64,000 nt of DNA from Triadica sebifera. Lineage: Eukaryota; Streptophyta; Magnoliopsida; Malpighiales; Euphorbiaceae. This document shows positions 1 through 11,134 of this stretch, one piece after another. Both the position numbers and the translations under genes were made by a program. The notes under the pieces were generated by a model, which was not told where the DNA came from, ran no database searches, and saw only the letters and a list, made by a program, of their open reading frames with translations. The stretch spans positions 4,426,501-4,490,500 of the forward strand of contig CM042899.1 of assembly GCA_023653625.1 (NCBI GenBank). Reading direction: 5' to 3'. Positions within the stretch are counted from its first letter, which is position 1. Every line of letters begins with the position of its first letter.

Positions 1-487
1 GTCCTAAATGCCATCTTTGGTACATCTGACTCTTTTATCTTCAGTTGATGATACCCCGATCGAAGATCTATCTTCGAAAATATGGCTGCACCTTTCAATT
101 GGTCAAATAAGTTATCAATCTTAGGCAGTGGGTATTTATTCTTAATAGTCACCTTATTAAGTTGTCTGTAATCGATGCAAAGATGAAGAGTGCCATCTTT
201 CTTCTTGACAAAAAATACTGGAGCACCCCATGGTGATACACTGGGTCGTATAAAACCCTTATCTAACAACTCCTGCAACTGTACCTTCAGCTCTTTCAAC
301 TCTGCTGGTGCCATCCTATATGGTGTAATGGAAATAAGGGTGGTGTCGGGTACCAAATCGATAGCAAATTCAATTTCTCTATCCGATGGTAACCCTGGCA
401 ACTCCTTTGGAAATACATCGGGAAACTCACTAACAGTAGGAATATCCACCAACTTCGGACTTGCTTTTTCCATATCAACTACATACG
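1..487 (-). pseudogene. Gypsy reverse transcriptase, N-terminal part (element 1)
   Basis: Minus-strand translation gives the linker after protease (LPSDREIEF), then the RT start with SPWGAPVFFVKKKDG, CIDYRQLNKVT and SKIDLRSGYHQL, all hallmarks of Ty3/gypsy RT. The enzyme would copy element RNA into cDNA in virus-like particles. The catalytic YxDD region lies beyond the left edge. A one-base frame change near 500 separates this frame from the upstream gag-protease frame. Confidence 0.9.
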
Positions 488-1075
488 CTAAGTATGCTTC
501 GCATCCTTACTGATGAGTTTCTGAGCTTTTAACACTGATATCACATTGTCTGTGTATCTTCTATTCTCACCCATCACCATTATCTCATCTTGTTCTGGAA
601 TTCTAACAATCATCTGTCTTCTTCCACAATCCACTACTACTCCATAATGAGCCCACCAATCCATTCCCAAGATCACATCGAACTCATGGAATGGTAATTC
701 TATCAAGTCTGCTGGGAATTGCCTTCCTTGAATTTCAACTGGGCAACCCCTAAACACCTTGCTAACCCTCACACTGTGCCCTAATGGGTTAGTCACAAGA
801 ATCTCAAATTCTAGAGTCTATGGTTCTAAACCCATTCGACCCGGTGGTGGTGTGCATATGTATGAATGCGTCGACCCCGGATCTATCAATGCATCTATGT
901 TAGAGCCAAAGAAAAGGAATTTACCAATTAAGACATCCGATGCATCCTGCTCCTCTCAGCCTCGCATGGCATATGCCCTGGCTGGGGCAGCTCTACTACC
1001 TTCTGGCCTCTCAACTGTCTCTGATCTGAACTGACTGGACCCTGATCGGCCTCCTCTGCCTTACCCTCAACCTCA
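488..1075 (-). pseudogene. Gypsy aspartic protease region (element 1)
   Basis: The minus strand encodes a retropepsin-like domain: an ALIDPGSTHSYI stretch (DPG catalytic triplet, around 865-885), then NPLGHSVRV, FPADLIELPFHEFDVILGMDWW and a tail ending KAQKLISKD. This enzyme would cut the Gag-Pol polyprotein. It shares its frame with the gag ORF upstream. A stop sits between DPG and NPLGH (about 800-820), and the frame is lost near 500 where the tail should run on into the RT linker, so it is broken. Confidence 0.85.
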
Positions 1076-1078
1076 GCC

Positions 1079-2206
1079 TCAGCCTTGCCTAGAAGCCTGT
1101 GTCTGCATCAACTCAGTGCTCCCCGAACCTCTGCCATACTGTAACAAGGGACAATCTCTCCTCATATGGTCTTTAGAGCCACATCTAAAACATGCTCCTG
1201 TCATCCACCAACACTCCCCAAGATGAGAACGGCCACAATACTGGCATTCTGGTAGGGGTAGAGATCTATATGGTGTCTGTGTCAGTGCACTGGCTGCCGA
1301 AGAAACATATCTTGCGGGTTGTCCCCGCTTGAAGGAAAAAGGCCTGTTGGAACCCTCAGCCTGAAATCGGCCACTAAAAGATCTAGCTCTTTTGCCACTT
1401 GACTGTACTCTACTCAGTTGTGATATGAGCCTCTTGAACCCTCTATCTTGTGTTGACTGTTGTGTGGCTAGAACTCTCTCAACTATTATTGCAGATGCTA
1501 GCAAACTAGGAAAACTCATCAGACGTAGAGTTGAGACTTGTTGCTTGATTGGGTCTCTCAATCCATCTTCAAATCGTCGACACTTATCTGCCTCAGTGGA
1601 TACAATGCCTCCAGCATACTTGCAAAGATGTATGAATTCTCTTTCATATTCTGTTACCGATAAGTTTCCTTGTTTCAGCATCAAAAACTCTCTTTTCTTG
1701 TCATTTGTGTAGATAGGAGGAATATACTGCTCCTTAAACTTCTCTAGAAAAAACTCTCATGTCATAGGGTCAGGAGCCTCTGTGCTCTATGATTCATATC
1801 GCCACCAGTCATATGCATGCTCCTGTAGTAAAGATACTGCATACTCATATGTATGCCCGTTTGTGCAATGCAGCTGATCAAAAACTCTCTCTGCCCATTC
1901 TAGCCAAAACTCTGTCACTGAGGGGTCATCTTCTCATTTACCGTAGAAATCAGGTGCCCCTAACTTCCTCAGTCTCTCAAATTGCAACCCCGATGAGGTG
2001 GGTTGTGATGCTCTTTGTAGCAAACCGATTATGTTCCTCATAAGCTCTGTTTGTCCTGTGCCAACAATAGACTGCCCTCTTGATGGGCTAGCACTGGATC
2101 TAGATACAGTAGCTCGGTGACGACTGGGTCGCGATGAAGCCCTTATTTCAGTAGGCTCATTACTTTCGCCTCCTTCCGCCACAATATGTCGTGACCCTGA
2201 AGCCAT
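1079..2206 (-). pseudogene. Gypsy Gag with zinc fingers (element 1)
   Basis: The minus-strand start at 2206 gives MASGSRHIVAEGGESNEP; translation continues through FYGK, a stop, a degraded capsid segment and then an open stretch from 1684 with LSVTEYEREF, KCRRFEDGL and the finger CFRCGSKDHMRRDC (CX2CX4HX4C). A second Cys-rich stretch, CQYCGRSHLGEC, lies just before it. The capsid segment is typical of the retrotransposon Gag family and the finger would bind genomic RNA. Both open segments and the protease share one frame, so the damage here is by stop codons rather than shifts. Confidence 0.88.
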
Positions 2207-2368
2207 ACTATACCAATATCATAAAATAACGGCCCCAATCAGTAAGCAGCAACCTTAATACTTAATTGTGGGTACACACATATTATAATTATTTTTGAAA
2301 ACCATTTTAAAATCCAAAAACTGCCCAAACCAGGCTTTAATACCAAAATCCAGAAACACCAACCTGGT

Positions 2369-2380
2369 GCTCTGATACAA
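2369..2380 (-). promoter_or_regulatory. Primer-binding site of element 1
   Basis: On the minus strand the bases just after the LTR end (TGTTATA) read TGTATCAGAGC, a one-base-decayed form of the initiator-Met tRNA complement TGGTATCAGAGC. This would prime minus-strand cDNA synthesis and fixes the 5' LTR boundary at about 2385. Confidence 0.8.
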
Positions 2381-3230
2381 AAACTATAACACCCCCTCAC
2401 CCCAGCAGCTTGTGCCCGGATGAGGGTTGGCTACTCTGACTTCATTGATTAAAATATCACTTTTAAAAATTGTATACATGAAAGTCATTTATATATATTT
2501 TTTCATTTCCTATTTATTTACTTTGCATTTATAAAAGAAATATAACATAAAAGTTAAACTACCTTTTTATATAGTAACATGTTCTTTACAAAACATACTG
2601 TTTATTTTACAAATACTACAAAATAAAATTTACAAGATAATATACAAAAGTTGTGTAACCCATGATTTGTGCAACAGGCTGCTTTACTAGATCAAGTCAC
2701 CACTGGCTTTGTCTACTATCTTCTATTTATTCTTTACGAAATCTGCATGAGAAAGCTCCCATGCCAAGCTCTTGGCTTAGTGGTGCATATAGATAAGGAA
2801 ATAAACTATTTTTAATGTCACATGCATTGACATATAACAATTTATGATCAAATCATGCAAACCTACATTTCATAATATTCTAGTATGCATAACATCAATT
2901 TATTGTATCTCATTTTGTTTAACATAATTAAATCATCATTCTCATGCAAATCATGGTATTCTAGCATGTATAAATATCAAATTATATTATATTATCTCAT
3001 AGTTATTTATTTTATTACCACCTTATTGTATAAAACTAAATCTTCTTTTTATCCATGCCACAATTCATGATTCCAATTTTATTTTCAATAATTTTTTTAT
3101 GTTCCATAACTTCCTTATTTATGTTCTCATTTATGTCCAGGATACCTATGAACCGCTGAATAGGATAACGGAGTTGTCATCCAGACACTTAGGAGTGTCA
3201 CTCGGGCAATATGATGTGCACATATAAGTG

Positions 3231-3374
3231 CCAAACCCGGCGTAGATAACCGTGTCAAACTCGGCGTAGATAATAATGTCATACCCAACATAAATAACAA
3301 TGCCAAACTTGGCATAGATAACATTGTCAAACTTGGCATAGATAACATTGTCAAACCCGGTGTAGATAATCATA
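3231..3374 (-). repeat. 24-bp tandem array in LTR
   Basis: Six consecutive 24-bp units of the type TGTCAAACTTGGCATAGATA plus four bases. The period is visible by eye and units differ by a few bases. The solo LTR of the same family has a matching array at about 39185-39300. Confidence 0.9.
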
Positions 3375-3777
3375 CCATTAATGGATTTAATCATTTTCAT
3401 CGTACTCCCCCCTATTTAGCATGCTAAACTATCCTAAGTTGGTTCTATTTAGGTGTTCTAGGGCTTATATAATTTCATTAAAATTCATAATAACTAATTT
3501 CATACTTTTCATGCATGTAATATCTCAAAATAATATTTACATAATATAAGGAAGTTCTCATCATTTTACTCATTTCATTCCTCCATTCACATGCTGCCCT
3601 GTCACTGGCAGATTCTGTTCTCTGTATTGGACCTTTATTTTGGTCCTATTACGTTCTGAATTTAGTTACATGATTTTCATACAACTTTTCTATATGGATC
3701 TTAGATTTAATATGAAACTTGAATCACTTAATTCTGAGTTCGGTATCAAAATATATGATAATATTAACACAAACTGG

Positions 3778-4185
3778 TTACTGATAATTCTGCCCAGAAT
3801 TTTCTAGACAGATTCTAAGTCGGAAAATTATGAATTTTTTCTGGACAATTACAGACATATTCAGATATTATGGTCTAAATATAAATTTTACCCCTATGTC
3901 TTAGCTTTCAAACCGAACAAATAACAGACAAATCTAAGCTCCAAAACTCAATTTATAATAGTTTAAGTACTTACTGCTCATTACTGACAATTCTGCCCAA
4001 AATTTCTGGACAGATTCTATATCCGAATTTTATGAATTTTTCTGGATAATTACAGATATATTCAGGTTTTATAGTCTAAATAAAAGTTATAGATCTATGT
4101 CTTATCTTGCAAACCCAACAAACAACATGCAAAACTAAGTTCGAGAAATTAAGTTATAATAGTTTAAGTTAACACTGCTCATCAA
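3778..4185 (-). repeat. 203-bp direct duplication within LTR
   Basis: Two head-to-tail copies start TTACTGATAATTCTGCCC (3778) and TTACTGACAATTCTGCCC (3981) and remain similar to ATAGTTTAAGT at their ends. The solo LTR of the same family has only one copy (around 38590-38750), so this duplication arose within one branch of the family. Confidence 0.85.
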
Positions 4186-5253
4186 TTTCCAGCAAGGAAC
4201 ATACAAGATAATCACATTCAATTTTTACGAAATTAAATCCTAAGTCTAGCAAACATGCATCCCCAAGATTTTCATCACAAAATAATATCAATTCAGAATC
4301 ATCAACATGCCAAATAATTAAATCATGTAAATAAAAAAAATAAAATAGGCTATTGCCTTAGGTTATGCACAAACCTCTCTTTTTCTCTTTTCTTTCTCTT
4401 TACTTCTCTTCCTCCTTTCCTTTGCTCCCTTGATCTAGTTCCTTGTTAACTTGAGTCCTACAATTTAAAATCAGATTATTAAAACTTCATATACCCTAAT
4501 TTTTTCTCTTTTTCCTTACTCTCTTAAGCTTCCTTAGGCATAAAAATGGAATTTCCTATGCCTTTCTCTCTCTTTTTCTCACTTTCTCTTCTTAGAACAA
4601 GGTTTGGTAATGGCTGTCCAAGGGAAAAACGTGGCTGGTGTGGAGAACATAATTTTTCTCAATGGGGGGACACCTAAGCTCAATCTAGAAGCTTTCATTA
4701 ATGCTAAATGCATGTATGCTAATTAACTTCTTAAACTTTGCCACTTGGTGTGTTATGCTACAAGAAATGTGGGAGACACTTAATGATGGGAAAATTCTAG
4801 ATCAAGGGTGATAAATAAGAAAGGATAAGCACTTAAGAATAAAGTGACAAAATTACATAATTAATGGAGACACCTAAGCATTTTCTAGAAACTTTTCATT
4901 AATTTCTAATTCATGTATGTCAATTGGCTTCTTAAAATGTGCCACTTGGTGTGACTGGTCTCCATTTGCATTTTATGTCCCAATTCATGCATTTAATTTA
5001 TGATTATACCAATAAATCCTCCAATTTTTTGGTAAATTGAAAATTGATCCCTAAACTTTTCAAAATTTGCAATTTAATCCTTTACCGAAATTTTACATCT
5101 TGAAATATTTTGAACACTTTATTAGATATTTTCCATACTTAATTGCCATTATTTTCATTATTTTTCGATAAAAATCCAAATTTAGACTTCGATCAAACCG
5201 ACGATTCGATTTAACAACTCGCGTGACTTTAGTATAAATTAGCGGATATGACA

Positions 5254-5947
5254 TTCCTTCCTAGAAGTTTTAATTAAGCTGAAAACCCCAACTTCCTTAA
5301 GAAAAGATGAAAAAGAAGAAGAAAGCTTCTTACCTTTACACTTTTCTGCACTTGATCATAACCTTGGAGATTTCTCTCTCCTCAAAACTTGCTTATTTAT
5401 CTTCCTTCTTGCTCTCCTAAGCTTCCTCAAAACTTTTAGATCATGAAAATCACTTTGTCATGGTCTTTTCCTTCTCTTCCCTTCCTTTCTCTCTCTAGAT
5501 TTCAAGCTATAGAGAAAAGAAAAGAGAAAAGAGGAGAAGAAGAAAAGGAAGAAAGAATAAGAGAATAAAAAGTCTTCATGTGGAACCTACCAAATTTGAC
5601 CATTTCTTTGCTACTTAGGCTTAATTAACATTAATTCTCTTCTTTTCCTTGTGAAAACTAGCCAACCCAATTGAAATGTCAAATTTTAATATGTTAATTA
5701 GCAAATAATCTTATTAATCCTCTAAATTTTGGTAAATTGCAATATGACCCCAAAACTTATCAAATTTTGCAATTTAGTCCTTTACTGTAAATCAACTTCT
5801 TTAAGCTTTATAAACACTTAATTAGGCATACATAATTTAGTCATTACTTGATTAATTTTGATAAAAATCTGAATTTAAACTCCGATCGGTTAAACGCATC
5901 AACTTCGCGATACGCGCGACTCGGTGTCTAAATTAGTGGATATTACA
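5254..5947 (-). repeat. 3' LTR of element 2, first ~690 bp only
   Basis: It aligns with 10122-10856, the start of this element's 5' LTR: shared stretches include CTAGAAGTTTTAATTAAGCT and the terminal AGTGGATATTACA / AGCGGATATTACA. The rest is displaced past the left window edge by the insertion of element 1 at 5253. Confidence 0.88.
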
Positions 5948-5964
5948 TTCTCTCCCCCTTAAAA
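5948..5964 (-). promoter_or_regulatory. Polypurine tract of element 2
   Basis: The minus strand reads TTTTAAGGGGGAGAGAA immediately before the LTR start TGTAATATCC. This purine run is the expected plus-strand cDNA primer and defines the 3' LTR boundary. Confidence 0.85.
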
Positions 5965-6108
5965 TAAATTCCATCCTCAAAATTCACTTGTTCGTTCTGG
6001 GTTGAACAATTGGGGATACTATTTCTTCATCATTTCTTCACTTTCCAATGTGACTTCTTCAACAGTATGGTTTCGCCACAAGACTTCAACTAGAGGAATT
6101 CTATTGTT

Positions 6109-6546
6109 CTAGAGAACTTTCTCTTTATATGTTATTATAGCCATGGGTTCCTCTTTATAAGACATGTCTATCTGCACTTCTATCTTTTTAGCTGGTATAA
6201 TGTGAGTCAAATCAGACTTATATCTCCTTAACATCGACATGTGGAACACGTTATGAATTCTTTCTAGCTCTAAAGGAAGAGCTAATCGGTACGCCACTGG
6301 TCCTATTCTTTCCAGAATCTCATAAGGACCAATAAACCCTATCTCTCTGTCAGGTGGTAATCCTAGCAACTCCTCAGGAAATAGATTTGGAAACTCACTA
6401 ATTGTTGGGATGTCGGCTAACTTTGGACAATTCGTTCTTATATCAGTCATATGTGCTAGGTAAGCCTCACATCCCCTGTTGATGAGTTTCTGAGCTTTTA
6501 GCACCGATATCACATTATCTGGATATTTTCTATTCTCACCCATCAC
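6109..6546 (-). pseudogene. In-frame protease-tail / integrase C-terminus fusion
   Basis: A 145-residue open frame begins with the protease tail (MMGENRKYPDNVISVLKAQK), runs through the RT linker FPEELLGLPPDREI, then passes directly into GFIGPYEILERIGPVAYRL, NVFHMSMLRRY and MSYKEEP, the integrase C-terminal region. RT, RNase H and the integrase core are missing. The C-terminal part matches the Tekay-type SH3-like/GPY region leading to the chromodomain. The frame is kept across the deletion, probably by chance. Further C-terminal pol sequence to about 5990 is decayed. Confidence 0.85.
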
Positions 6547-8190
6547 TACTTCTATTCTTGTTCTGAAACTTTAATCCTCATCTCCTTCTTTTCGCAGTCT
6601 ACTATCACCTCGTGTCGAGCTAGCCAATCCATTTCTATGATCACATCGAACTCATGGAATAATAGCTCTATTAAATTAGTTGGGAATTTTTTGTCTTTAA
6701 TTTTGACTGGGCAACCTCAAAAAACTTTACTAACCCGCACATCGTGTCCTAGCAGGTTAGTCATAAGAATCTCATATTATAGAGTCTCTGGTTTTAAACC
6801 CTTTCGATCCGGTGGTGGTGTGCATATGTATGAATGCATCAACCCCAGATCTATCAATGCATATATATAAGACAAAAATAGAAGGAATTTACCGACTATG
6901 ACATCAGGTGCATCCTACTCCTCCTAGTCTCGCATGGCATAAGCTTTTACTGGAGCAGCTCTACTGCCTTCCAGCCTCTCTATTGTGTCTGACCTAAATT
7001 GGCTTGGCCCTGCTCGGCCTCTTCTACCTTGCCCTCAGCCTCGACCTTTGTCTTGTCCCATAGTCTGTATCAGTATTGACTTAACACTCCCTAAACCTCT
7101 GCCAAACTATAGCAATGGAAAATCCCTTCTCATATGGTCTTTAGAGCCGCATCTCAAGCACGCTCCTTTCATCCACCAACACTCTCATGGGTGGGGACGT
7201 CCACAATGCTGACACACTAGTAAAGGGGTATATCTGCGGGATGCCTATGTTGGTGCACTGGCTGCTGATGAAATAGATCTTACGGGCTATCCCCACCCAT
7301 AAGAAGGAGGTCTGCTGGAACCCCAGCCTGAAATCGGCCACTGAAAGATCTGGCTCTCTTGCCACTTGACTGTACTCTACTCGGCTATGGAATGGGTCTC
7401 ATGAACCCTCTATCTTGTGCTGGATGTTGTGCCGCTAGAACTCTCTCAACTGTTCTGGCAGATGCTAGCAAACTAGGAAAACTCATCAGGCGTAGGTCTG
7501 AAACCTGCTGCTTGATCGGATCTCTCAATCCATCTTCAAATCATCGGCATTTATCAGCCTCTATAGATACAATGCCACCAGCATAGTTGTAGAGATGTGT
7601 GAATTCTCTCTCATGTTTTGTTACCGACATGCTCCCATGTTTCAATGTCAAAAACTCTCTTTTCCTATTGTCCGTGTAGATAGGAGGAATATATTGTTCA
7701 TTTAATTTTTACAGAAAGAATTCCCAGTTCATGGGATCAAGTGCCTTTTTTCTTTGTGAATCAAAATGACCATCAGTCATATGCATGATCCTGTAACAAT
7801 GACACTGCATATTCATATTTATGCTTGTTTGTGCAATACAGCTGAACAAAGGCTCTCTCTGCCCGTTCTAACCAAAATTCTGCCACGGAGGGGTCATCTT
7901 CCCGTTTACCATAGAAATCAAAGGCCCTAACTTCCTCAGTCTCTCAAACTGTAACCCATATGAGGTTGGTTGTGATGCTCTTTGTAGCAAATCTATCATG
8001 TTCCTTATAAGCTCTGTTTGTCTTGTGCTAGCAACAAACTGCCCCTGTAATGAGCTACCAGCAAATCTAGATGCAGTAGCTCAGTGGTGACTTGGTCAAG
8101 ATGAAGCCTCTATTTCAGTAGGCTCATTAATTTCTCCTCCTTCAGCCACAATGTATCATGACCCTGAAGCCATACTCTACCTATATCATA
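6547..8190 (-). pseudogene. Decayed gypsy gag and protease start (element 2)
   Basis: Aligned by eye with 540-2206 of element 1, this stretch holds the same order on the minus strand: Gag N-terminus near 8170, capsid, zinc-finger region near 7150-7200, and the protease DxG neighbourhood near 6830-6860. Many stops and small indels interrupt it. The finger cysteines near 7200 are partly lost. Confidence 0.8.
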
Positions 8191-8256
8191 AAGTAACGGC
8201 CCTAATCAGTAAAGCATTTTCAAAACTCACTTTTAAAACCCAAAACTGCCCAACCA

Positions 8257-8269
8257 GGCTCTGATACCA
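8257..8269 (-). promoter_or_regulatory. Primer-binding site of element 2
   Basis: The minus strand reads TGGTATCAGAGCC a few bases after the LTR end, a perfect match to the canonical plant initiator-Met PBS. Confidence 0.88.
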
Positions 8270-8919
8270 AAATATGAACACCCACTCACCCAAACAGCAC
8301 GTGCCCGGATGAAGAAGCGCTACCTCTAACTTCTTCAAATCACTATTTTAATAATTGCTAGAAAGCCATACATAAATTTTTTTATTTTTTTATTTTTTTT
8401 AACTTAAATCTCATATATATACAAGAACTAATATACATTTTATTTACATAAGATAGTAATTATAAATATCAAATTAATTCTTAACAGATTGTGAAAATTA
8501 ATTTACAACTTAAAACTATATAATATGAAAAGCAAGATACAATAGTTCAAAAATTTGTGACCCACTATTTCAAGTTCGGCTGCTTTAATTGACTAGGAAG
8601 GAAAACTCGCACGCTAAGCTCTAGGCTTTGTGGTGCATATAAATAAGGCAATATACTATGTTATGCAACAAGCATTAACATATGTTATTTTATGCATTAA
8701 TATCTTTTCATGCTATTCTTCTCTTCATGTCCCTAATTCATATGATTTTGAGCATCATGCATACATGTACAATATTATTTTCATTTAACTCTAATTATAA
8801 GTTGCTCTTTTCATCTCTTTAATATTCTATATTAATTTCATATTATTTTGCATTATCTTTCAACTTAACTTCATTATTTTGCCCACATCACTCTAAATTG
8901 GACTAACTGGATATGGGTT

Positions 8920-9170
8920 ATGGATCAGGAGTGCTCCTAGAGCTATAGCCACCCTGTCCACTATCTGGCTCAACAGAGCTTGTCAAATCAATGGCGCTCT
9001 TAGAGCTAAAGCCATATTGATTGAGTAATGTATCGTCATAAATGAATTACCGGACCAAGGGTGCTCTTAGAGCTAAAGCCATTTTGTCCTCGATTTATGT
9101 ATGCTCAACTGAGCATTTCAAGTCAATGGCGCTCCTAGAGCTAAAGCCACATTGACTGAGAAATATCTCA
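8920..9170. repeat. Repeated GCTCYTAGAGC block in LTR
   Basis: Four copies of GGNGCTCYTAGAGCTAAAGCC lie about 60-70 bp apart, in an alternating pattern (copies 1 and 3 are followed by YTGTCC, copies 2 and 4 by TTGAYTGAG), so the real unit is a pair repeated twice. LTRs D, G and I have related blocks at the equivalent place. Confidence 0.8.
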
Positions 9171-9399
9171 AATAGTACGATACTGATAGCCCCCATAATG
9201 ACATGTCATCTATCTTGTTTCTAGTCTAGAATTAGAGTAATGGGCATATCCATATTTCCACATTATTCTTATATCTTTACTTAATTATCTTTACAAACAT
9301 ATCAACATTCATTATTTCACTGGATAAATAATCTCATTCCATTTACTTACCTAAATACTCCATTAGGTAAGAATATTCGTAATTACTAAAAACAGATCA

Positions 9400-9610
9400 T
9401 TCACGCCTGTGAGTACTCATTCACGCCCGTGAATTAGTTCACACTCATAATTAAAAGTCATGAACACTTCTAGAATTAATTGTGCCAAGAGCATTCATGG
9501 TCGTGATTACTCATTCTTGCCGCTGAATTTGTTTATGTCTGTGATTCAAAACCGTGAATGCTTTTGGAACGAATCTTGCCATTTCCACACCGAAGCCACA
9601 CCCCGTGACC
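9400..9610. repeat. Cluster of TTCACG/CGTGAA palindromes in gypsy LTR
   Basis: Includes TCACGCCTGTGA (9401-9412) and a full TTCACGCCCGTGAA (9420-9433), followed by decayed half-sites (CATGGTCGTGA, ACCGTGAATGC, CCCGTGAC). The same motif recurs in other gypsy LTRs and in the SIRE copia element. Confidence 0.8.
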
Positions 9611-10856
9611 CAAAAGTCATGCCCAAGATTATCTGCAGGAAATCTGCATATTCACTTTCCTTATTCATTTCTAATCACACCAAATCATATCAAAACACAA
9701 CTCATGCATTTATAGAGTCCTTTACTCAACATATCATGTCTTAATACATATAAATGCCTTAATCATAATTAAATTCTCTAACATACATTACTTAATTCAA
9801 CAAGTCACAAAAACAAATCTCATTCTTTATCTCTATCCTATGGTTTCATGCCATAGTCATCATTAATGCAATTAAATCATTAATTATCATGTTAAACATG
9901 CATTAATGCAAACAAAGATAGGCTATTGCCTTAAATTATGCACAAACCTCTATTTTTCTCCTTCACTCTTCTAGGTAGCTTTCTCTTTGCATTTATTCCC
10001 TTGAGCTCTTTCTTTAACATTTTGAGCTCCTACAACATCATACATTCATTATCAAAACTTTACTTTCTCCAAACTCTCTAAACCCTAAACTCTCTCTCAA
10101 AAAACCCTAAACTCTCTCTACTTCCCTAGAAGTTTTAATTAAGCTCAAAACCCAACTTCCTTAAGAAAAGATGAAAAAGAAAAAGAAAGCTTCTTTCCTT
10201 TACAGTTTTCTTCACTTGATCACAACCTTGGAGATTTCTCTCTCCTCAAAATGTGCTTATTTCTCTCCCTTCTTGCTCTCCTAAGCTTCCTAAAGACTTG
10301 TAGATCATGAAAATCACTTTGTCATGGTCTTTTCCTTCTCTTCCCTTCCTTTCTCTCTCTAGATTTCCAGCTGGGTTAATGGAAAATTTGGAGAGGTTGG
10401 CATGAGAGCTGGGTAGAAAAGAAAAGAGAAATAAGGAGAAGAAGAGAAGGAAGAAAGAAGAAGAGAATAAAAAGTCTTCATGTGGAACCCACCAAATTTG
10501 ACCATTTCTTTGCTACTTAGGCTTAATTAACATTAATTCTCTTATTTTCCTTATGAAAAGTGGCCAACCCAATTGAAATGTCCAAATTTCATATGTTAAT
10601 AAGCAAATAATCTCATTAATCCTCCAAATTTTGGTAAATTGCAATTTAACCCCAAAACTTATCAAATTTTACAATTTAGTCCTTTACCGTTAATCAACTT
10701 CTTTAAGATTTATAAACACTTAATTAGGCATATATCAACATAATTTAGTCATTACTTGATTAATTTTGATAAAAAATCCGAATTTAAACTCCGATCGGTC
10801 AAATGTGTCAACTTCGCAATACGTGCGACTCAGTTTTTAAATTAGCGGATATTACA

Positions 10857-11120
10857 AATAATGTCCCATCTTATTAATCCGATTACTAGGGATAATTTAG
10901 ATACTAACGTAATTACTCATGATAAGAATCTCAATATCATGATCTCATCATAATTTTCTTCATGTTATGTTATGTATCATGGACTTCATTTAATGATTTA
11001 AGATCAATATCAATTCATATATCAAATGAACATCAAATTAAGAAAAAAAGCATTTTATTAATCAAATAAATTTGTACAATAAGTGCTAAAGGTGATTGCC
11101 TTTAGAGCACTTATCTATCA
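10857..11120 (-). repeat. 3' LTR of copia A, first 264 bp only
   Basis: The minus-strand start TGATAGATAAGTGCTCTAAA matches the 5' LTR start TGTTAGAGAAGTTCTCTAAA at 25675 and that of copia C at 52938. A purine-rich GTGGGAGCT (11121-11130) sits just inside as PPT. The remainder was split off by element 2 at 10856. Confidence 0.85.
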
Positions 11121-11134
11121 AGCTCCCACTTGCA

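Larger units (their letters stand above)
1..5253 (-). mobile_element. Ty3/gypsy element 1 (Tekay-like), cut by left edge
   Basis: Read on the minus strand the order is 5' LTR (5253 to 2385), PBS, gag, protease, then the start of reverse transcriptase at the window edge. The Gag zinc finger, the LGMDWW protease motif and the long LTR (2.9 kb) point to a Tekay/Del-type chromovirus; that assignment is from family knowledge. The right LTR end (TGTCATATCC on the minus strand) abuts sequence that aligns with the LTR of element 2, so element 1 appears to sit inside element 2's 3' LTR. The flanking five bases are TTCCT; the partner copy lies outside the window. Stops and a frameshift make it non-functional. 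Confidence 0.85.
2385..5253 (-). repeat. 5' LTR of element 1 (about 2.87 kb)
   Basis: Minus-strand ends are TGTCATATCC and GGGGTGTTATA. The whole LTR aligns in inverse orientation with the solo LTR at 37418-40154, so both belong to one family. It holds a 24-bp tandem array (3231-3374), a 203-bp direct duplication (3778-4185), a conserved stem-loop (2763-2776) and pyrimidine-rich tracts near 4380-4450 and 5380-5490. No coding potential is seen; translations of the tandem array are artefacts of its period, a multiple of three. Confidence 0.88.
5254..10856 (-). mobile_element. Ty3/gypsy element 2 (Tekay-like), internally deleted
   Basis: Minus-strand order: 5' LTR (10856-8273), PBS, decayed gag and protease, a protease-to-integrase fusion, polypurine tract, then the first ~690 bp of the 3' LTR, which is cut by element 1. 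The internal region is only 2.3 kb, far short of the 5 kb or more expected. Its right end lies within the copia A 3' LTR: the bases after the element (AATAATGTCCC) continue the copia LTR seen intact at 51239-52938. Confidence 0.85.
8273..10856 (-). repeat. 5' LTR of element 2 (about 2.58 kb)
   Basis: Minus-strand start TGTAATATCC at 10856; end near GTGTTCATA at 8273, next to the PBS. It contains a stem-loop (8613-8630), a repeated palindromic block with GCTCTTAGAGC / GCTCCTAGAGC (8920-9170) and a cluster of TTCACGCCCGTGAA-type palindromes (9400-9610). No real coding potential; a short open frame at 9460-9744 lies across the palindrome cluster and is not conserved. Confidence 0.87.

Noticed and set aside
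190..513. Plus-strand frame over the element 1 RT region, and similar plus-strand frames at 1392-1712 and 7359-7586
   Set aside because: Opposite-strand shadows of gypsy gag and pol.
3127..3400. Open frames with regular MLSMPSLT or DNVIYAKF repeats
   Set aside because: Translations of a 24-bp tandem array; the frame stays open only because 24 is a multiple of three.
9400..9433. CRISPR-like array of short repeats
   Set aside because: The palindromes have irregular spacing and variable sequence, spacers are not unique units, and the context is plant retrotransposon LTR.
9460..9744. 94-codon open frame in the LTR of element 2
   Set aside because: It lies across the palindrome cluster and LTR sequence, has no recognisable domain and no counterpart in related LTRs.
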